Of a stretch of DNA of 64,000 nucleotides, positions 24,167 to 32,220 are shown piece after piece. The notes beneath the pieces are model-generated. The model was not told the DNA's origin, ran no database searches, and saw only the letters and a list, made by a program, of their open reading frames with translations. Source of the DNA: an uncultured Devosia sp. (lineage in GTDB: Bacteria; Pseudomonadota; Alphaproteobacteria; Rhizobiales; Devosiaceae); the NCBI RefSeq assembly GCF_913055165.1, contig NZ_CAJXJS010000010.1, forward strand, positions 1 to 64,000. Reading direction: 5' to 3'. The position numbers and the translations under genes are program-made. Position 1 is the stretch's first letter. The number at the start of each line of letters is the position of its first letter.

Positions 24167-25803
24167 CCGCCAACACCTTCCGCCGGGACGAGCGTGGCAA
24201 TATGGCCGTGCTCTTCGCCATCGGTTTTGCAGTGTCCGCCATGGTGTCGGCCGTGGCGGTGGACGCGGCCTCGCTCTATCACGAGCGCCGCATCGTGCAG
24301 GCCGGGGTCGACCTGGCGGCTATCTCGGCGGCAACCGATCCCTCCCGGGCCGCCGAGATCGCCCAATCCGTGCTGGCGGGGGCGCAGCTCCTTGCCCCGG
24401 CCAGCACGGATGGGCTCACCGTTGTGGCGGGACGTTATGATCCTGCCATCCCGCTTGTCGCGGACCGGTTCATCCCGGGCGCCATGCCCCACAATGCCGT
24501 CTCGGTGACCCTGGACCGTCCCGGACAGCTGTTCTTTGCGGCCGGTTTCGCGCCCCCGCCGGTCATTCGTGCCAGCGGCATTGCTGCAGTGACCCCCGAA
24601 GTGTCCTTTTCCTTGGGCTCGCGCCTGGCCAGTCTCAATCACGGCCTCGCCAATGCCCTCTTGTCGGGGCTGCTCGGCACGACGGTCTCGTTTTCGGTTC
24701 TGGATTATGCCGCGCTGGCTGATGTGCAAATCGAGGCCCTGGCCTTTCTGGACGCCCTGGCGACGCAATTGGGCGTAACGGCGGGCACTTATGACGAGCT
24801 GCTGGCCATGGAAGCTGGCACCGGGGCCATCGCCGCTGCCATGGCCGAACTGACTGCAGGCAGTGCCCGGTCGGCCCTGCAATCCCTGGCGGCCGCCGGT
24901 TCCGGCGAGACTGTCGCTTTGCACAAGCTGTTGGATCTGGGCCGATTGGGCCGCCTGGAATTGGGTAGTGCGGGCGCCGCCAGTCTCGCCCTTTCGGCCC
25001 TGGAAATGCTAACCGCGGCCGCCGTCATGGGCAATGGTGACCGCCAGCTCGCCGTGGCGCTGGGCGCCAGCGTGCCAGGCCTGGTCAGCCTCGCGCTCGA
25101 TCTGGCCGTTGGTGAACCGGCGCAGGGCGGCGGCTGGTTTGCGCTCGGGCCAACTGGCACCACGCTAAGGACGGCACAGGCGCGCCTCCGCCTGCGCGCC
25201 GAATTGCTCGGCGGGCCGGCCTTGCTCGGAGCCGCGGTCAAGCTGCCGCTCTGGCTCGATCTGGCGCCGGCCGAGGCGCGCGCCGAGACTGCGACCTGCC
25301 CATCCGGCGTGGCGCCACGCGGCAGTGCCACTATTGCGGTGCGTCCGGGCCTGTTACGGTTTGGTCTGGGACAAATCAGCGATGCCACCCTGGCAGATTT
25401 CGGCGTCACCCCTACGGCAAAGTCAGAACGGCTGATCGAAATTCTGCTGCTTCGCGTCACCGGTGCTGCCCTGGTCGAATTGGCGCAGACCAATCCTATT
25501 CTCCTCACCTTCTCCTCAGCCGATATCGCGGCTGGTGCCGTCAAGACGGCGCGCACTGAAACGCCGGTGGCCTCCCTGTCCCAGGCGCTGCTCGACGATC
25601 TTGAGCTTGTCGTCAATGTCCTGGGGATAGGCCTTTCCTCCCCCCAACTCATCGATCTCGCCGTTCGCAGTCTGCTGGCACCTCTTGCGCCCACGCTCGA
25701 TCTGACCATCGCCGGTGCATTATCGGCTCTCGGACTGGGCATTGGAGAGGCTGATGTGCGTGTCTATGGTGTGCGCTGTGATCGCGCGGCGCTCGTCGGT
25801 TGA
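24163..25803 (+). CDS. TadG-like protein
   Basis: A 546-residue protein. The N-terminal anchor RRDERGNMAVLFAIGFAVSA is the TadG-type leader and transmembrane helix, followed by VDAASLYHERRIVQAGVDLA, also characteristic. The large remainder is low-complexity Ala/Leu-rich and presumably exported; the usual von Willebrand domain is not evident. GTG start overlaps the upstream stop. It probably works with the TadE-like protein in the cell envelope. Confidence 0.75.
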   Translation: MTANTFRRDERGNMAVLFAIGFAVSAMVSAVAVDAASLYHERRIVQAGVDLAAISAATDPSRAAEIAQSVLAGAQLLAPASTDGLTVVAGRYDPAIPLVADRFIPGAMPHNAVSVTLDRPGQLFFAAGFAPPPVIRASGIAAVTPEVSFSLGSRLASLNHGLANALLSGLLGTTVSFSVLDYAALADVQIEALAFLDALATQLGVTAGTYDELLAMEAGTGAIAAAMAELTAGSARSALQSLAAAGSGETVALHKLLDLGRLGRLELGSAGAASLALSALEMLTAAAVMGNGDRQLAVALGASVPGLVSLALDLAVGEPAQGGGWFALGPTGTTLRTAQARLRLRAELLGGPALLGAAVKLPLWLDLAPAEARAETATCPSGVAPRGSATIAVRPGLLRFGLGQISDATLADFGVTPTAKSERLIEILLLRVTGAALVELAQTNPILLTFSSADIAAGAVKTARTETPVASLSQALLDDLELVVNVLGIGLSSPQLIDLAVRSLLAPLAPTLDLTIAGALSALGLGIGEADVRVYGVRCDRAALVG

Positions 25804-25922
25804 CACCATTTTCCCCTTGACGACCGGTCTGACATTGAGCCCTCACAATTTTGTCGAGCCCACTTCCGACTCTGCCGAGCCCGGTTTAGGCTGAGGCACG
25901 TACATCTGGGAGGACTGCGCAT

Positions 25923-27050
25923 ATGAGCGCCAAGCGCCTCGGTATCGGCTTTATCGGTACCGGCAATATTTCATCGGCCTATCTCAAGGCCATTCTGGGC
26001 AAGGACGGGCTGCCAGGTTTCGGCGTATTGGACGTCAAAGCGTTGTCCGACATGCGGGCCGAGGCCGCCAGTGCCCGCGCGGCCGAATTCGGCCTCAAGG
26101 CGATGAGCGTCGATGACATGCTCGCCGATCCCGAAATTGACCTTGTCGTCAACCTCACCATTCCGCGTGCCCATGTCGATGTGGGCCTCAAATGCCTTGC
26201 CGCGGGCAAGCATGTCTATTCGGAAAAGCCCCTCGGCATCACCTTTGCCGAGGGCCGGAAACTGCTCGATGCCGCCAAGGCCGCGGGGCTGCGCATTGGC
26301 TCGGCTCCGGACACCTTTCTGGGTGGCGCGCATCAGCAGGCCCGCGCCATTGTCGATAGCGGTGCGCTCGGCCAACTGGTCGGCGGCACTGCCTTCATGC
26401 AGTGTCCCGGCCACGAAAGCTGGCACCCCGACCCCGCCTTCTACTACGACATCGGCGGTGGCCCGATGCTCGACATGGGGCCTTATTACATCACCGACCT
26501 TGTCAATCTCCTGGGACCCGTCGCCAAGGTGTCGGCCATGTCCTCCCGCCTGCGGACCGTACGCACCATTACCTCGGAGCCCAAAAAAGGGCAGACCATG
26601 CCGGTGCATATCGACACGCATGTCACCGGCACGCTGGGCTTTGCCAATGGCGCCATCGTGCAGATTGCCATGAGCTTCGACGTGGCCGCCCACAAGCACG
26701 TGCCGCTCGAACTCTATGGTACCGAGCAGAGCCTGATCATCCCCGATCCCAATTTCTTCGGTGGCGTGGTTGAAATGCGCAAGCTGGGCCGCGACCAAGC
26801 CTGGACGGAGGTCCCCGTCACTGCGGCCTATGCCGATGGCAATTACCGCTCGCTCGGCGTTGCCGACATGGCCGCCGCCATTCTGGAAGGCCGTCCGCAT
26901 CGCGCCAATGGCGACCTGGCCTTGCATGTGCTGGAGGTCATGGAGGCCTTCGAGACGGCTGCCCGCGAGGAACGCGTCGTCGAAATCAAGACCCCGGTCA
27001 GCCGCCCGGCGCCGCTGGCGGACAGCCTGAAGAATGGAAAGCTGGGATAG
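25923..27050 (+). CDS. Gfo/Idh/MocA family oxidoreductase
   Basis: A 375-residue NAD(P)-dependent sugar or polyol dehydrogenase. The Rossmann motif is GFIGTGNISSAYLKAIL and the catalytic Lys sits in the EKPLG motif near residue 102. The second motif DIGGGPMLDMGPYYITDLVN carries the aspartate and histidine-equivalent region (here Tyr). ATG 25923 follows GGGAGG. It stands alone, without transport genes that would show the substrate. Confidence 0.9.
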   Translation: MSAKRLGIGFIGTGNISSAYLKAILGKDGLPGFGVLDVKALSDMRAEAASARAAEFGLKAMSVDDMLADPEIDLVVNLTIPRAHVDVGLKCLAAGKHVYSEKPLGITFAEGRKLLDAAKAAGLRIGSAPDTFLGGAHQQARAIVDSGALGQLVGGTAFMQCPGHESWHPDPAFYYDIGGGPMLDMGPYYITDLVNLLGPVAKVSAMSSRLRTVRTITSEPKKGQTMPVHIDTHVTGTLGFANGAIVQIAMSFDVAAHKHVPLELYGTEQSLIIPDPNFFGGVVEMRKLGRDQAWTEVPVTAAYADGNYRSLGVADMAAAILEGRPHRANGDLALHVLEVMEAFETAAREERVVEIKTPVSRPAPLADSLKNGKLG

Positions 27051-27060
27051 GCCGCTCGTC

Positions 27061-27108
27061 CAATACCGAACCGCTCCCGGCCCAACACCGGGGGCGGCAA
27101 TACCGAAC
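27061..27108. repeat. 11-bp direct repeat flanking an imperfect GC hairpin
   Basis: CAATACCGAAC occurs at 27061-27071 and 27098-27108. Between them CCGCTCCCGG and CCGGGGGCGG form an imperfect stem. The unit sits between convergent stops and may terminate transcription, or may be the footprint of a small insertion. Confidence 0.4.
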
Positions 27109-27116
27109 TTAAGGCG

Positions 27117-27722
27117 CTACCAGTACCAGCCCAGGGCGTCGGCCGCCTCCTTGTCGAAATAAAGGGTCACCAGCGCATCATTGGCTGGGTCGGTTTTCCC
27201 ATCCATATAGTGCCGCTGCAGCAGCGTCACCGTCTCGGCGCTCTTGTCCTGGTGCTGGTAGAGATAGTCGAAGCAGTCATCGTCATCCTCGGGCGTGACC
27301 ACGCCGTAGATTTCCTCTTTCAGCGCCGCCAGATCCCGCCCCTCGATGGCCGTACCGTCTTCACGGCCAAAGGCCCGCACTGTCGGCACCCAGTCGCTGC
27401 CCGCTTCGCAGATATAGCGGTTGTCCTTGAACACCCCCTGATCGACAAAGGAAATGTCGATGTCCTCGCTCCATGGATTGGAGATCTCATAGACCGCGCC
27501 GGTTTCGCTCACCGACAGGTAAATGTCCGACCAGGCGCAATTGCCCTCCTGCTCATTGTAGCACCAGCGTTCAGCGCCCATCATCAGCACCGCGACGTCA
27601 CTGATTTCCATCAGCTTGCCCGCCTTCATGCGATCGATGACGGCCTGGCTGGCCGCGTCCTGCGCCAGACCGGGCGCCACGGAAATGCCCCACAGCGCAA
27701 GCAGAAGTGCCGGAAAACGCAT
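27117..27722 (-). CDS. Exported protein of unknown function
   Basis: A 201-residue exported protein with a clear signal peptide (MRFPALLLALWGISVAPGLA then Q). Four cysteines are in the mature part (RWCYNEQEGNCAW, RYICEAG, DDCFDYLY), which could form two disulfides. The sequence around CNAWSDIYLSVSE-like strands is acidic. No named family is recognised. Its promoter region is shared back-to-back with the Rrf2 gene at 27834. Confidence 0.7.
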   Translation of the reverse strand: MRFPALLLALWGISVAPGLAQDAASQAVIDRMKAGKLMEISDVAVLMMGAERWCYNEQEGNCAWSDIYLSVSETGAVYEISNPWSEDIDISFVDQGVFKDNRYICEAGSDWVPTVRAFGREDGTAIEGRDLAALKEEIYGVVTPEDDDDCFDYLYQHQDKSAETVTLLQRHYMDGKTDPANDALVTLYFDKEAADALGWYW

Positions 27723-27798
27723 GCAATCCTCCCGTCTTCGAACCCGCTCACCCTAGCGCGCCGGTGAACGCCAGCATAGGGCCCAGGGACAGGCGCTC

Positions 27799-27835
27799 TT
27801 GACAGGCCTCCATAATGTAACAATAAAAGTTACAT
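27799..27835 (+). promoter_or_regulatory. Promoter with overlapping Rrf2-type operator
   Basis: TTGACA (27799-27804) is a -35 match; AATAAA lies 17 bases on as the -10. A perfect inverted repeat ATGTAAC (27815-27821), 7-bp spacer, GTTACAT (27829-27835) covers the -10 and runs into the ATG at 27834. Autorepression by the Rrf2 protein is the likely use. Confidence 0.6.
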
Positions 27836-28271
27836 GAAACGTTCAAGCCGTCTTTCCATCGCCCTGCACGCCTTGGTGCACCTTTATGCCCAGCCCGGCA
27901 AGCAACTCACGTCGGCTGCGCTCGCCACCTGCCTGATGACCAATCCCGTGGTCGTGCGCCGCATATTGGGGGAACTTCGCCAGGCTGGCATCGTTGCGGC
28001 CAGCAAGGGGCCCAGTGGCGGCTGGATGCTGAGCCGCCCCGCCGAAGAGATTACGTTACGGCAGATCTATGAGGCGATGGGCGAGCGGCTGTTGATCCGC
28101 ACCGAAAGCGATCCGGGTGACGTCACTTGCGCCATCGTGCGCTCGGTCGACCGGGTCATGAACGAGTTTCTCGATGATGCCGAGGCTCTCCTGGCCGCCA
28201 GGCTGCAGCGTGTTCGCCTTAGCGACATCGCCACAAACGCCGCCCAGGCGGGCTTTCCGCGCCTGGACTGA
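27834..28271 (+). CDS. Rrf2 family transcriptional regulator (YwnA-like, no cluster cysteines)
   Basis: A 145-residue repressor. The winged HTH is the typical Rrf2 arrangement: LSIALHALVHLYAQPGKQLT, NPVVVRRILGELRQAGIVAA and SKGPSGGWMLSRPAEEITL. The three closely spaced cysteines that hold an Fe-S cluster in IscR/RirA/NsrR are missing; only single cysteines near residues 33 and 98 remain. It is therefore more like YwnA/YtcD-type redox repressors. The ATG lies inside a palindrome and no Shine-Dalgarno is visible, so the mRNA may be nearly leaderless. A flavoprotein gene follows. Confidence 0.88.
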   Translation: MKRSSRLSIALHALVHLYAQPGKQLTSAALATCLMTNPVVVRRILGELRQAGIVAASKGPSGGWMLSRPAEEITLRQIYEAMGERLLIRTESDPGDVTCAIVRSVDRVMNEFLDDAEALLAARLQRVRLSDIATNAAQAGFPRLD

Positions 28272-28350
28272 AAATTCAACCCCGAGCGGGCTCGTGCCGT
28301 TGCCATGTCCTGGCAGCGATCAATGCCGCTCGCCCGAAAAGGATCAAGAT

Positions 28351-29241
28351 ATGCAGGATGTCATCATCGTCGGCGGCAGCTTCGCCGGACTTACCGCCGC
28401 CATGCAGCTGGGCCGCGCCCGGCGCAAGGTGACCGTGCTCGATACCGGCCGCAACCGCAATCGCTACGCCAGTCATGCCCATAACATTCTGGGCCATGAC
28501 GGTGTCCCGCCGGGCGAGTTGCTCGACGCCGCCCGCAAGCAGGTTCTGGGTTATCCCACGGTTGACCTGATCGAGGCCAAGGCCATCGATGTCTCCGGGG
28601 AGCCCGACAATTTCGCAGTGGCAACGGATGGAGGAGATACCATCAACGCTCGTCGCCTGATCCTGAGCTACGGCATCGCCGACGAATTTCCCGACATTCC
28701 CGGCTTTGTCGACTGCTGGGGCAAGACCGTCATTCACTGTCCCTTCTGTCACGGCTATGAGGTGGCGGACAAACGCTGGGGCCTGCTCTATTCCTCCCCC
28801 ATGTCACTGCACGGTCCGGCGCTCTATGCCAACTGGACCGACGACATCACCCTCGTCCTTGATGGACACCACATCATTGAGGAGGAACGGCATAAGCTGG
28901 ACAGGCGCGGTGTCAGGATTGTGGATGGCCGGCTCGCTGCCATCCACCACAATGGTGGGCAGGTGACGGGCATCACGCTGGATGATGGCACCGAATTGGG
29001 CCTGGACGCCCTCTACGCCCACCCGCGCAACCGGCCTTCGTCCGATCTGCACACCCGGCTGGGTCTGGAGATGAAGGACACGCCCACCGGCACCATGATC
29101 ACCGTCGGCGATATGCAGGCGACCTCCCGCCCCGGCATCTATGCCGCCGGCGACCTCGCCATGGCCATGCATTCGGTGACCTTCGCCACCAATTCGGGCT
29201 CCCTGGCCGCCATGGGGGCGCTGCAATCAATGCTGCTGTGA
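28351..29241 (+). CDS. Thioredoxin reductase-like FAD-dependent oxidoreductase
   Basis: A 296-residue flavoprotein. The FAD-binding motif is VIIVGGSFAGLTAAMQLG; the redox pair Cys130-Pro-Phe-Cys133 lies in HCPFCHGYEV, and the second FAD motif is GIYAAGDLA. The central NADPH domain seems reduced: the usual GGGNSA motif is replaced by WGLLYSSPMSLHGPALYAN, as in the thioredoxin-reductase-like (TRi/ HcbA-type) group that uses other electron donors or oxygen. It is probably the target gene of the Rrf2 repressor 80 bases upstream. Confidence 0.85.
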   Translation: MQDVIIVGGSFAGLTAAMQLGRARRKVTVLDTGRNRNRYASHAHNILGHDGVPPGELLDAARKQVLGYPTVDLIEAKAIDVSGEPDNFAVATDGGDTINARRLILSYGIADEFPDIPGFVDCWGKTVIHCPFCHGYEVADKRWGLLYSSPMSLHGPALYANWTDDITLVLDGHHIIEEERHKLDRRGVRIVDGRLAAIHHNGGQVTGITLDDGTELGLDALYAHPRNRPSSDLHTRLGLEMKDTPTGTMITVGDMQATSRPGIYAAGDLAMAMHSVTFATNSGSLAAMGALQSMLL

Positions 29242-29276
29242 GGGGTGAGATCTGGCGGCGTCCACCAGCGCGATAA

Positions 29277-29368
29277 CTCCCCCTTGGCGGGGAGGAGGGA
29301 GGGGTACCAGCGAACGGGATTTCGATGGCGTCACCACCCCTCCCCAACCCTCCCCGTCAAGGGGAGGG
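29277..29368. repeat. Dispersed palindromic repeat (copy B)
   Basis: Local hairpins CTCCCCCTTGGCGGGGAG (from 29277) and CCCTCCCCGTCAAGGGGAGG (29348-29367) are arranged as inverted arms around a 40-base centre, the same design and core sequence as the element at 8326-8431. It lies between convergent genes and may act as a terminator. Confidence 0.6.
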
Positions 29369-29391
29369 CGTCAGATCGAGGTCGTCTAAGT

Positions 29392-30429
29392 CTACCGCAG
29401 CCAGCCCTGCGGGCGCGGGTGCAGCTCCATCTGCCCGCCGGCCGTCGCTTCGTCGATTGCGGCGATCTCCTCTGCGCTGAGATCGAGATTGTTGAGCACG
29501 CCCAGATTGTCCTTGAGCTGCTCAAGCGTGCGCACGCCAATCAGCGCCGAGGTCATCTCCTGGCGGCGCAACACCCAGCTCAGTGCCAGCTGCACCATGG
29601 ATTGTCCGCGCGCCTTGGCGATTTCGCCGACCTTGTCGACGGCTTCAAGCACACGCGGCTCGATATGGCTGGCTCGCAGCGTGCCCTGCGGATTGCCGCC
29701 ACGTGTCCCCTCCACGCTGCCCTTATTGTATTTGCCCGACAGCACGCCCTGCGCCAGCGGTGAGAAGGCGATGACGCCAATGCCCAGCTCGCCGCAGGCC
29801 TCGATCGTATGGTCGTTCTCGATCCAGCGATTGATCATCGAATAGCTCGGCTGATGGATCGTACAGGCGACCCCCATCTCCTTGAGCAAGCGATGGGCCT
29901 CGCGCGTCTCTTTTTCCGGATAGGAGGAGATGCCGACATAGAGCGCCTTGCCCGATTTGACCGCATGGGCCAGCGCCCCCATGGTCTCTTCGAGCGGCGT
30001 ATCGGGGTCGAAGCGGTGCGAATAGAAGATATCGACATAGTCGAGCCCCATGCGTTTGAGGCTCTGGTCGAGACTTGCCAGCAGGTACTTCCGGCTTCCC
30101 CATTCACCATAAGGACCGGGCCACATATTGTAGCCCGCCTTGGTCGAAATGATCATTTCATCGCGATAGGGGCGGAAATCCCGCGCCATCACTTGCCCGA
30201 ACAATTCCTCCGACGAGCCAGCCGGCGGCCCGTAATTATTGGCCAGGTCGAAATGGGTGATCCCCTGGTCAAAGGCATAGCCCAGGATTTCCATGGCGCT
30301 GGGATAGTCCCGAGTCCCGCCGAAATTCTGCCACAGCCCCAGGCTCACCACCGGCAGCTTCAGGCCCGACTTGCCCGAGCGGCGGTATTGCATGGAGTCA
30401 TAGCGTGCCGGATCGGCCCGATAGGTCAT
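29392..30429 (-). CDS. Aldo/keto reductase, YghZ/MgrA-like
   Basis: A 345-residue NADPH-dependent reductase. YRRSGKSGLKLPVVSLGLWQ, HFDLANNYGPPAGSSEE (Asp, Tyr), EMIISTKAGYNMWPGPYGEW (Lys) and DIFYSHRFDPDTP (His) match the YghZ group that reduces L-glyceraldehyde 3-phosphate and methylglyoxal. ATG 30429 is chosen because the conserved part starts at MTYRADPARYDSMQYRR and GGGAGAG is upstream. It is divergent from trhO by 59 bases. Confidence 0.93.
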   Translation of the reverse strand: MTYRADPARYDSMQYRRSGKSGLKLPVVSLGLWQNFGGTRDYPSAMEILGYAFDQGITHFDLANNYGPPAGSSEELFGQVMARDFRPYRDEMIISTKAGYNMWPGPYGEWGSRKYLLASLDQSLKRMGLDYVDIFYSHRFDPDTPLEETMGALAHAVKSGKALYVGISSYPEKETREAHRLLKEMGVACTIHQPSYSMINRWIENDHTIEACGELGIGVIAFSPLAQGVLSGKYNKGSVEGTRGGNPQGTLRASHIEPRVLEAVDKVGEIAKARGQSMVQLALSWVLRRQEMTSALIGVRTLEQLKDNLGVLNNLDLSAEEIAAIDEATAGGQMELHPRPQGWLR

Positions 30430-30488
30430 GGTGTCTCTCCCAATGTTGTGGCTGCGACCGCCCCGTGACGCCGGGCCCGGCCGGTGGT

Positions 30489-31538
30489 ATGAGCGGCGCC
30501 ATGAACGCGCCGACAAGCAAATCCACGTCCAGTCTGCCCCAGTCCCATCATCCATACAAGGTGATGGCGGTCTATAAATTCGCTGCCCTGCCCGATGCGG
30601 AAATGCTCAAGGGTCCGCTGGCGGAATTCTGTTGGGGGCGCGGCATCAAGGGCACGCTGATCCTGGCACCCGAGGGCATTAACGGCACTGTCGCCGGCAC
30701 GCCTGAGGCCGTCGACGCGCTGGCCGGTTATCTCTTCGCTTCCGGCCCCTTCGGTACTCGCCTGGCCGGCGCCGAGGTCAAATATTCCTTCGCCGATACC
30801 GCGCCCTTCCTGCGCATGAAGGTGCGCCTCAAGCCTGAAATCGTCACACTGCGCGCACCCCAGGTCGATCCCAACCGCCAGGTCGGCACCTATGTCGAAC
30901 CTGAGGATTGGAATGCGCTGATTGAGCGCAATGACGTGGTGCTGGTCGATACCCGCAATGACTATGAAGTGGGTCTTGGCACCTTTCAACGTGCCCTCGA
31001 TCCGCACACTTCGAGCTTTGTCGAGTTCAAGGACTATGTCGAACAGCACCTCGATCCAAAGAAGGACAAGAAGGTCGCTATGTTCTGCACCGGTGGCATC
31101 CGCTGCGAAAAAGCCTCGTCATACTTGTTGAGCCAGGGCTTTGAGGAGGTCTTTCATCTCAAGGGCGGGATTCTGAAATATCTCGAAGTGGTGCCCGAGG
31201 AGCAAAGCCGATTCTCCGGCGAATGCTTCGTGTTCGACGAGCGCGTCTCGGTTGGACATGGTCTTGAACTGGGCAATGCCACGCTCTGCCGCGCCTGTCG
31301 GCATCCACTGACAGAAGCGGACCGCCGGCACGCCGACTACCATGAGGGTGTCAGCTGCCCCTATTGCAAGGATGACGCGGCTAAGCACGAAGCGGCTGCC
31401 GAACGCCAGCGTCAGATGGACCTGGCCCGAAGCCGCGGCGGCACGCATCTGGGCGACGCCGCCAAGGCCGATGCCGAGCGCCGCCGACTGCAAAAAAAGC
31501 AACAAGCCGAACGGTCGCGCCAGTCCAACAAGGGCTAG
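30489..31538 (+). CDS. trhO: tRNA uridine(34) hydroxylase, rhodanese-like
   Basis: A 349-residue enzyme of the YceA/TrhO family that hydroxylates uridine 34 of tRNAs to 5-hydroxyuridine. The N-terminal acylphosphatase-like domain (KGTLILAPEGINGTVAGTPE) is followed by the rhodanese domain with the catalytic Cys in MFCTGGIRCEKASSYLL. A C-terminal zinc-ribbon-like segment has CRACRHPLTE and SCPYCKDD. The start is uncertain between ATG 30489 and 30501. The end overlaps the stop of the convergent HigA-like gene. Confidence 0.92.
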   Translation: MSGAMNAPTSKSTSSLPQSHHPYKVMAVYKFAALPDAEMLKGPLAEFCWGRGIKGTLILAPEGINGTVAGTPEAVDALAGYLFASGPFGTRLAGAEVKYSFADTAPFLRMKVRLKPEIVTLRAPQVDPNRQVGTYVEPEDWNALIERNDVVLVDTRNDYEVGLGTFQRALDPHTSSFVEFKDYVEQHLDPKKDKKVAMFCTGGIRCEKASSYLLSQGFEEVFHLKGGILKYLEVVPEEQSRFSGECFVFDERVSVGHGLELGNATLCRACRHPLTEADRRHADYHEGVSCPYCKDDAAKHEAAAERQRQMDLARSRGGTHLGDAAKADAERRRLQKKQQAERSRQSNKG

Positions 31539-31849
31539 GCTGCGCGGGGCGCGATGGCCTGCAGGTCCGCGCCGATTTCGCGCCGCTTCTCCATCAGGTC
31601 ATATTCTGCCTGTAGCGACATGAAAAATCCTTCCGACAGGCCGAAATACCGTGCAAGCCGTAGATCTGTGTCGGCGCTGACCCCTCGCTGGCCCAGAACG
31701 ATCTCATTGATGCGCCGGGGCGGCACATGAATCGCGCGGGCCAAAGCATTCTGACTCAGTCCTATCGGCTTCAGGAACTCTTCGAGCAGGACTTCCCCAG
31801 GATGCGGATTGGGCAACAGCCCCTCAGTGGTAGTCGACGATTGCGACAT
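31535..31849 (-). CDS. higA: HigA-type antitoxin
   Basis: A 104-residue helix-turn-helix protein. NPHPGEVLLEEFLKPIGLSQ followed by NALARAIHVPPRRINEIVLG and GVSADTDLRLARYFG is the standard HigA (VapI/YddM) pattern. The gene overlaps the preceding toxin gene by 26 bases. It should neutralise the HigB-like toxin and repress the operon through the palindromes at 32120-32149. GAGGAC lies before the ATG. Confidence 0.92.
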   Translation of the reverse strand: MSQSSTTTEGLLPNPHPGEVLLEEFLKPIGLSQNALARAIHVPPRRINEIVLGQRGVSADTDLRLARYFGLSEGFFMSLQAEYDLMEKRREIGADLQAIAPRAA

Positions 31850-32111
31850 CGTGCGGTCCTCCTGTTTCCCAGGCAAAACAGATTCGCCATTGGTCATTGA
31901 TGCGAATGCTCCATTGTCCAGCGCGCTTGCCTTTGAGGCTCTCCAACCGGTTGCCCGGCGGTACGCGAAGATCTGCAACGGTCCGGGCCGCATGCAGCAG
32001 ACGCAGTTTGCGCAGGGCGATGGCCTGAATATCACCGGGTAGTTTGTGGCTACGCCGTCCCTGCCAGATCCGCTCGGTTTCTCCATCTGCAAAGCTCTGG
32101 ATCATGTGCAT
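31824..32111 (-). CDS. higB: HigB-type RelE-superfamily toxin
   Basis: A 95-residue mRNA interferase. MIQSFADGETERIWQGRRSH and the strands GQWSIRINDQWRICFAW and DVAIVDYH are characteristic of the HigB/killer family, which cuts ribosome-bound mRNA. The toxin gene comes first, then the antitoxin, the usual hig order. The start may be ATG 32111 or 32105. Perfect palindromes stand directly upstream. Confidence 0.92.
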   Translation of the reverse strand: MHMIQSFADGETERIWQGRRSHKLPGDIQAIALRKLRLLHAARTVADLRVPPGNRLESLKGKRAGQWSIRINDQWRICFAWETGGPHDVAIVDYH

Positions 32112-32119
32112 ACCATAAC

Positions 32120-32149
32120 GTAACGCGTTACATAACGCAACGCGTTATG
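32120..32149. promoter_or_regulatory. Paired palindromes, HigA operators
   Basis: GTAACGCGTTAC (32120-32131) is a perfect 12-bp palindrome; it is followed at once by CATAACGC-AAC-GCGTTATG (32131-32149). Both share the TAACGC/GCGTTA half-site and lie 9 bases upstream of the toxin start, where the antitoxin or complex would bind. Confidence 0.75.
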
Positions 32150-32220
32150 AGTTAATCAGCGCATCGACAAAGTCTATGGAAGCGGCAATATCTGTTGCAG
32201 AACGTCAATTCGCATAAGTC

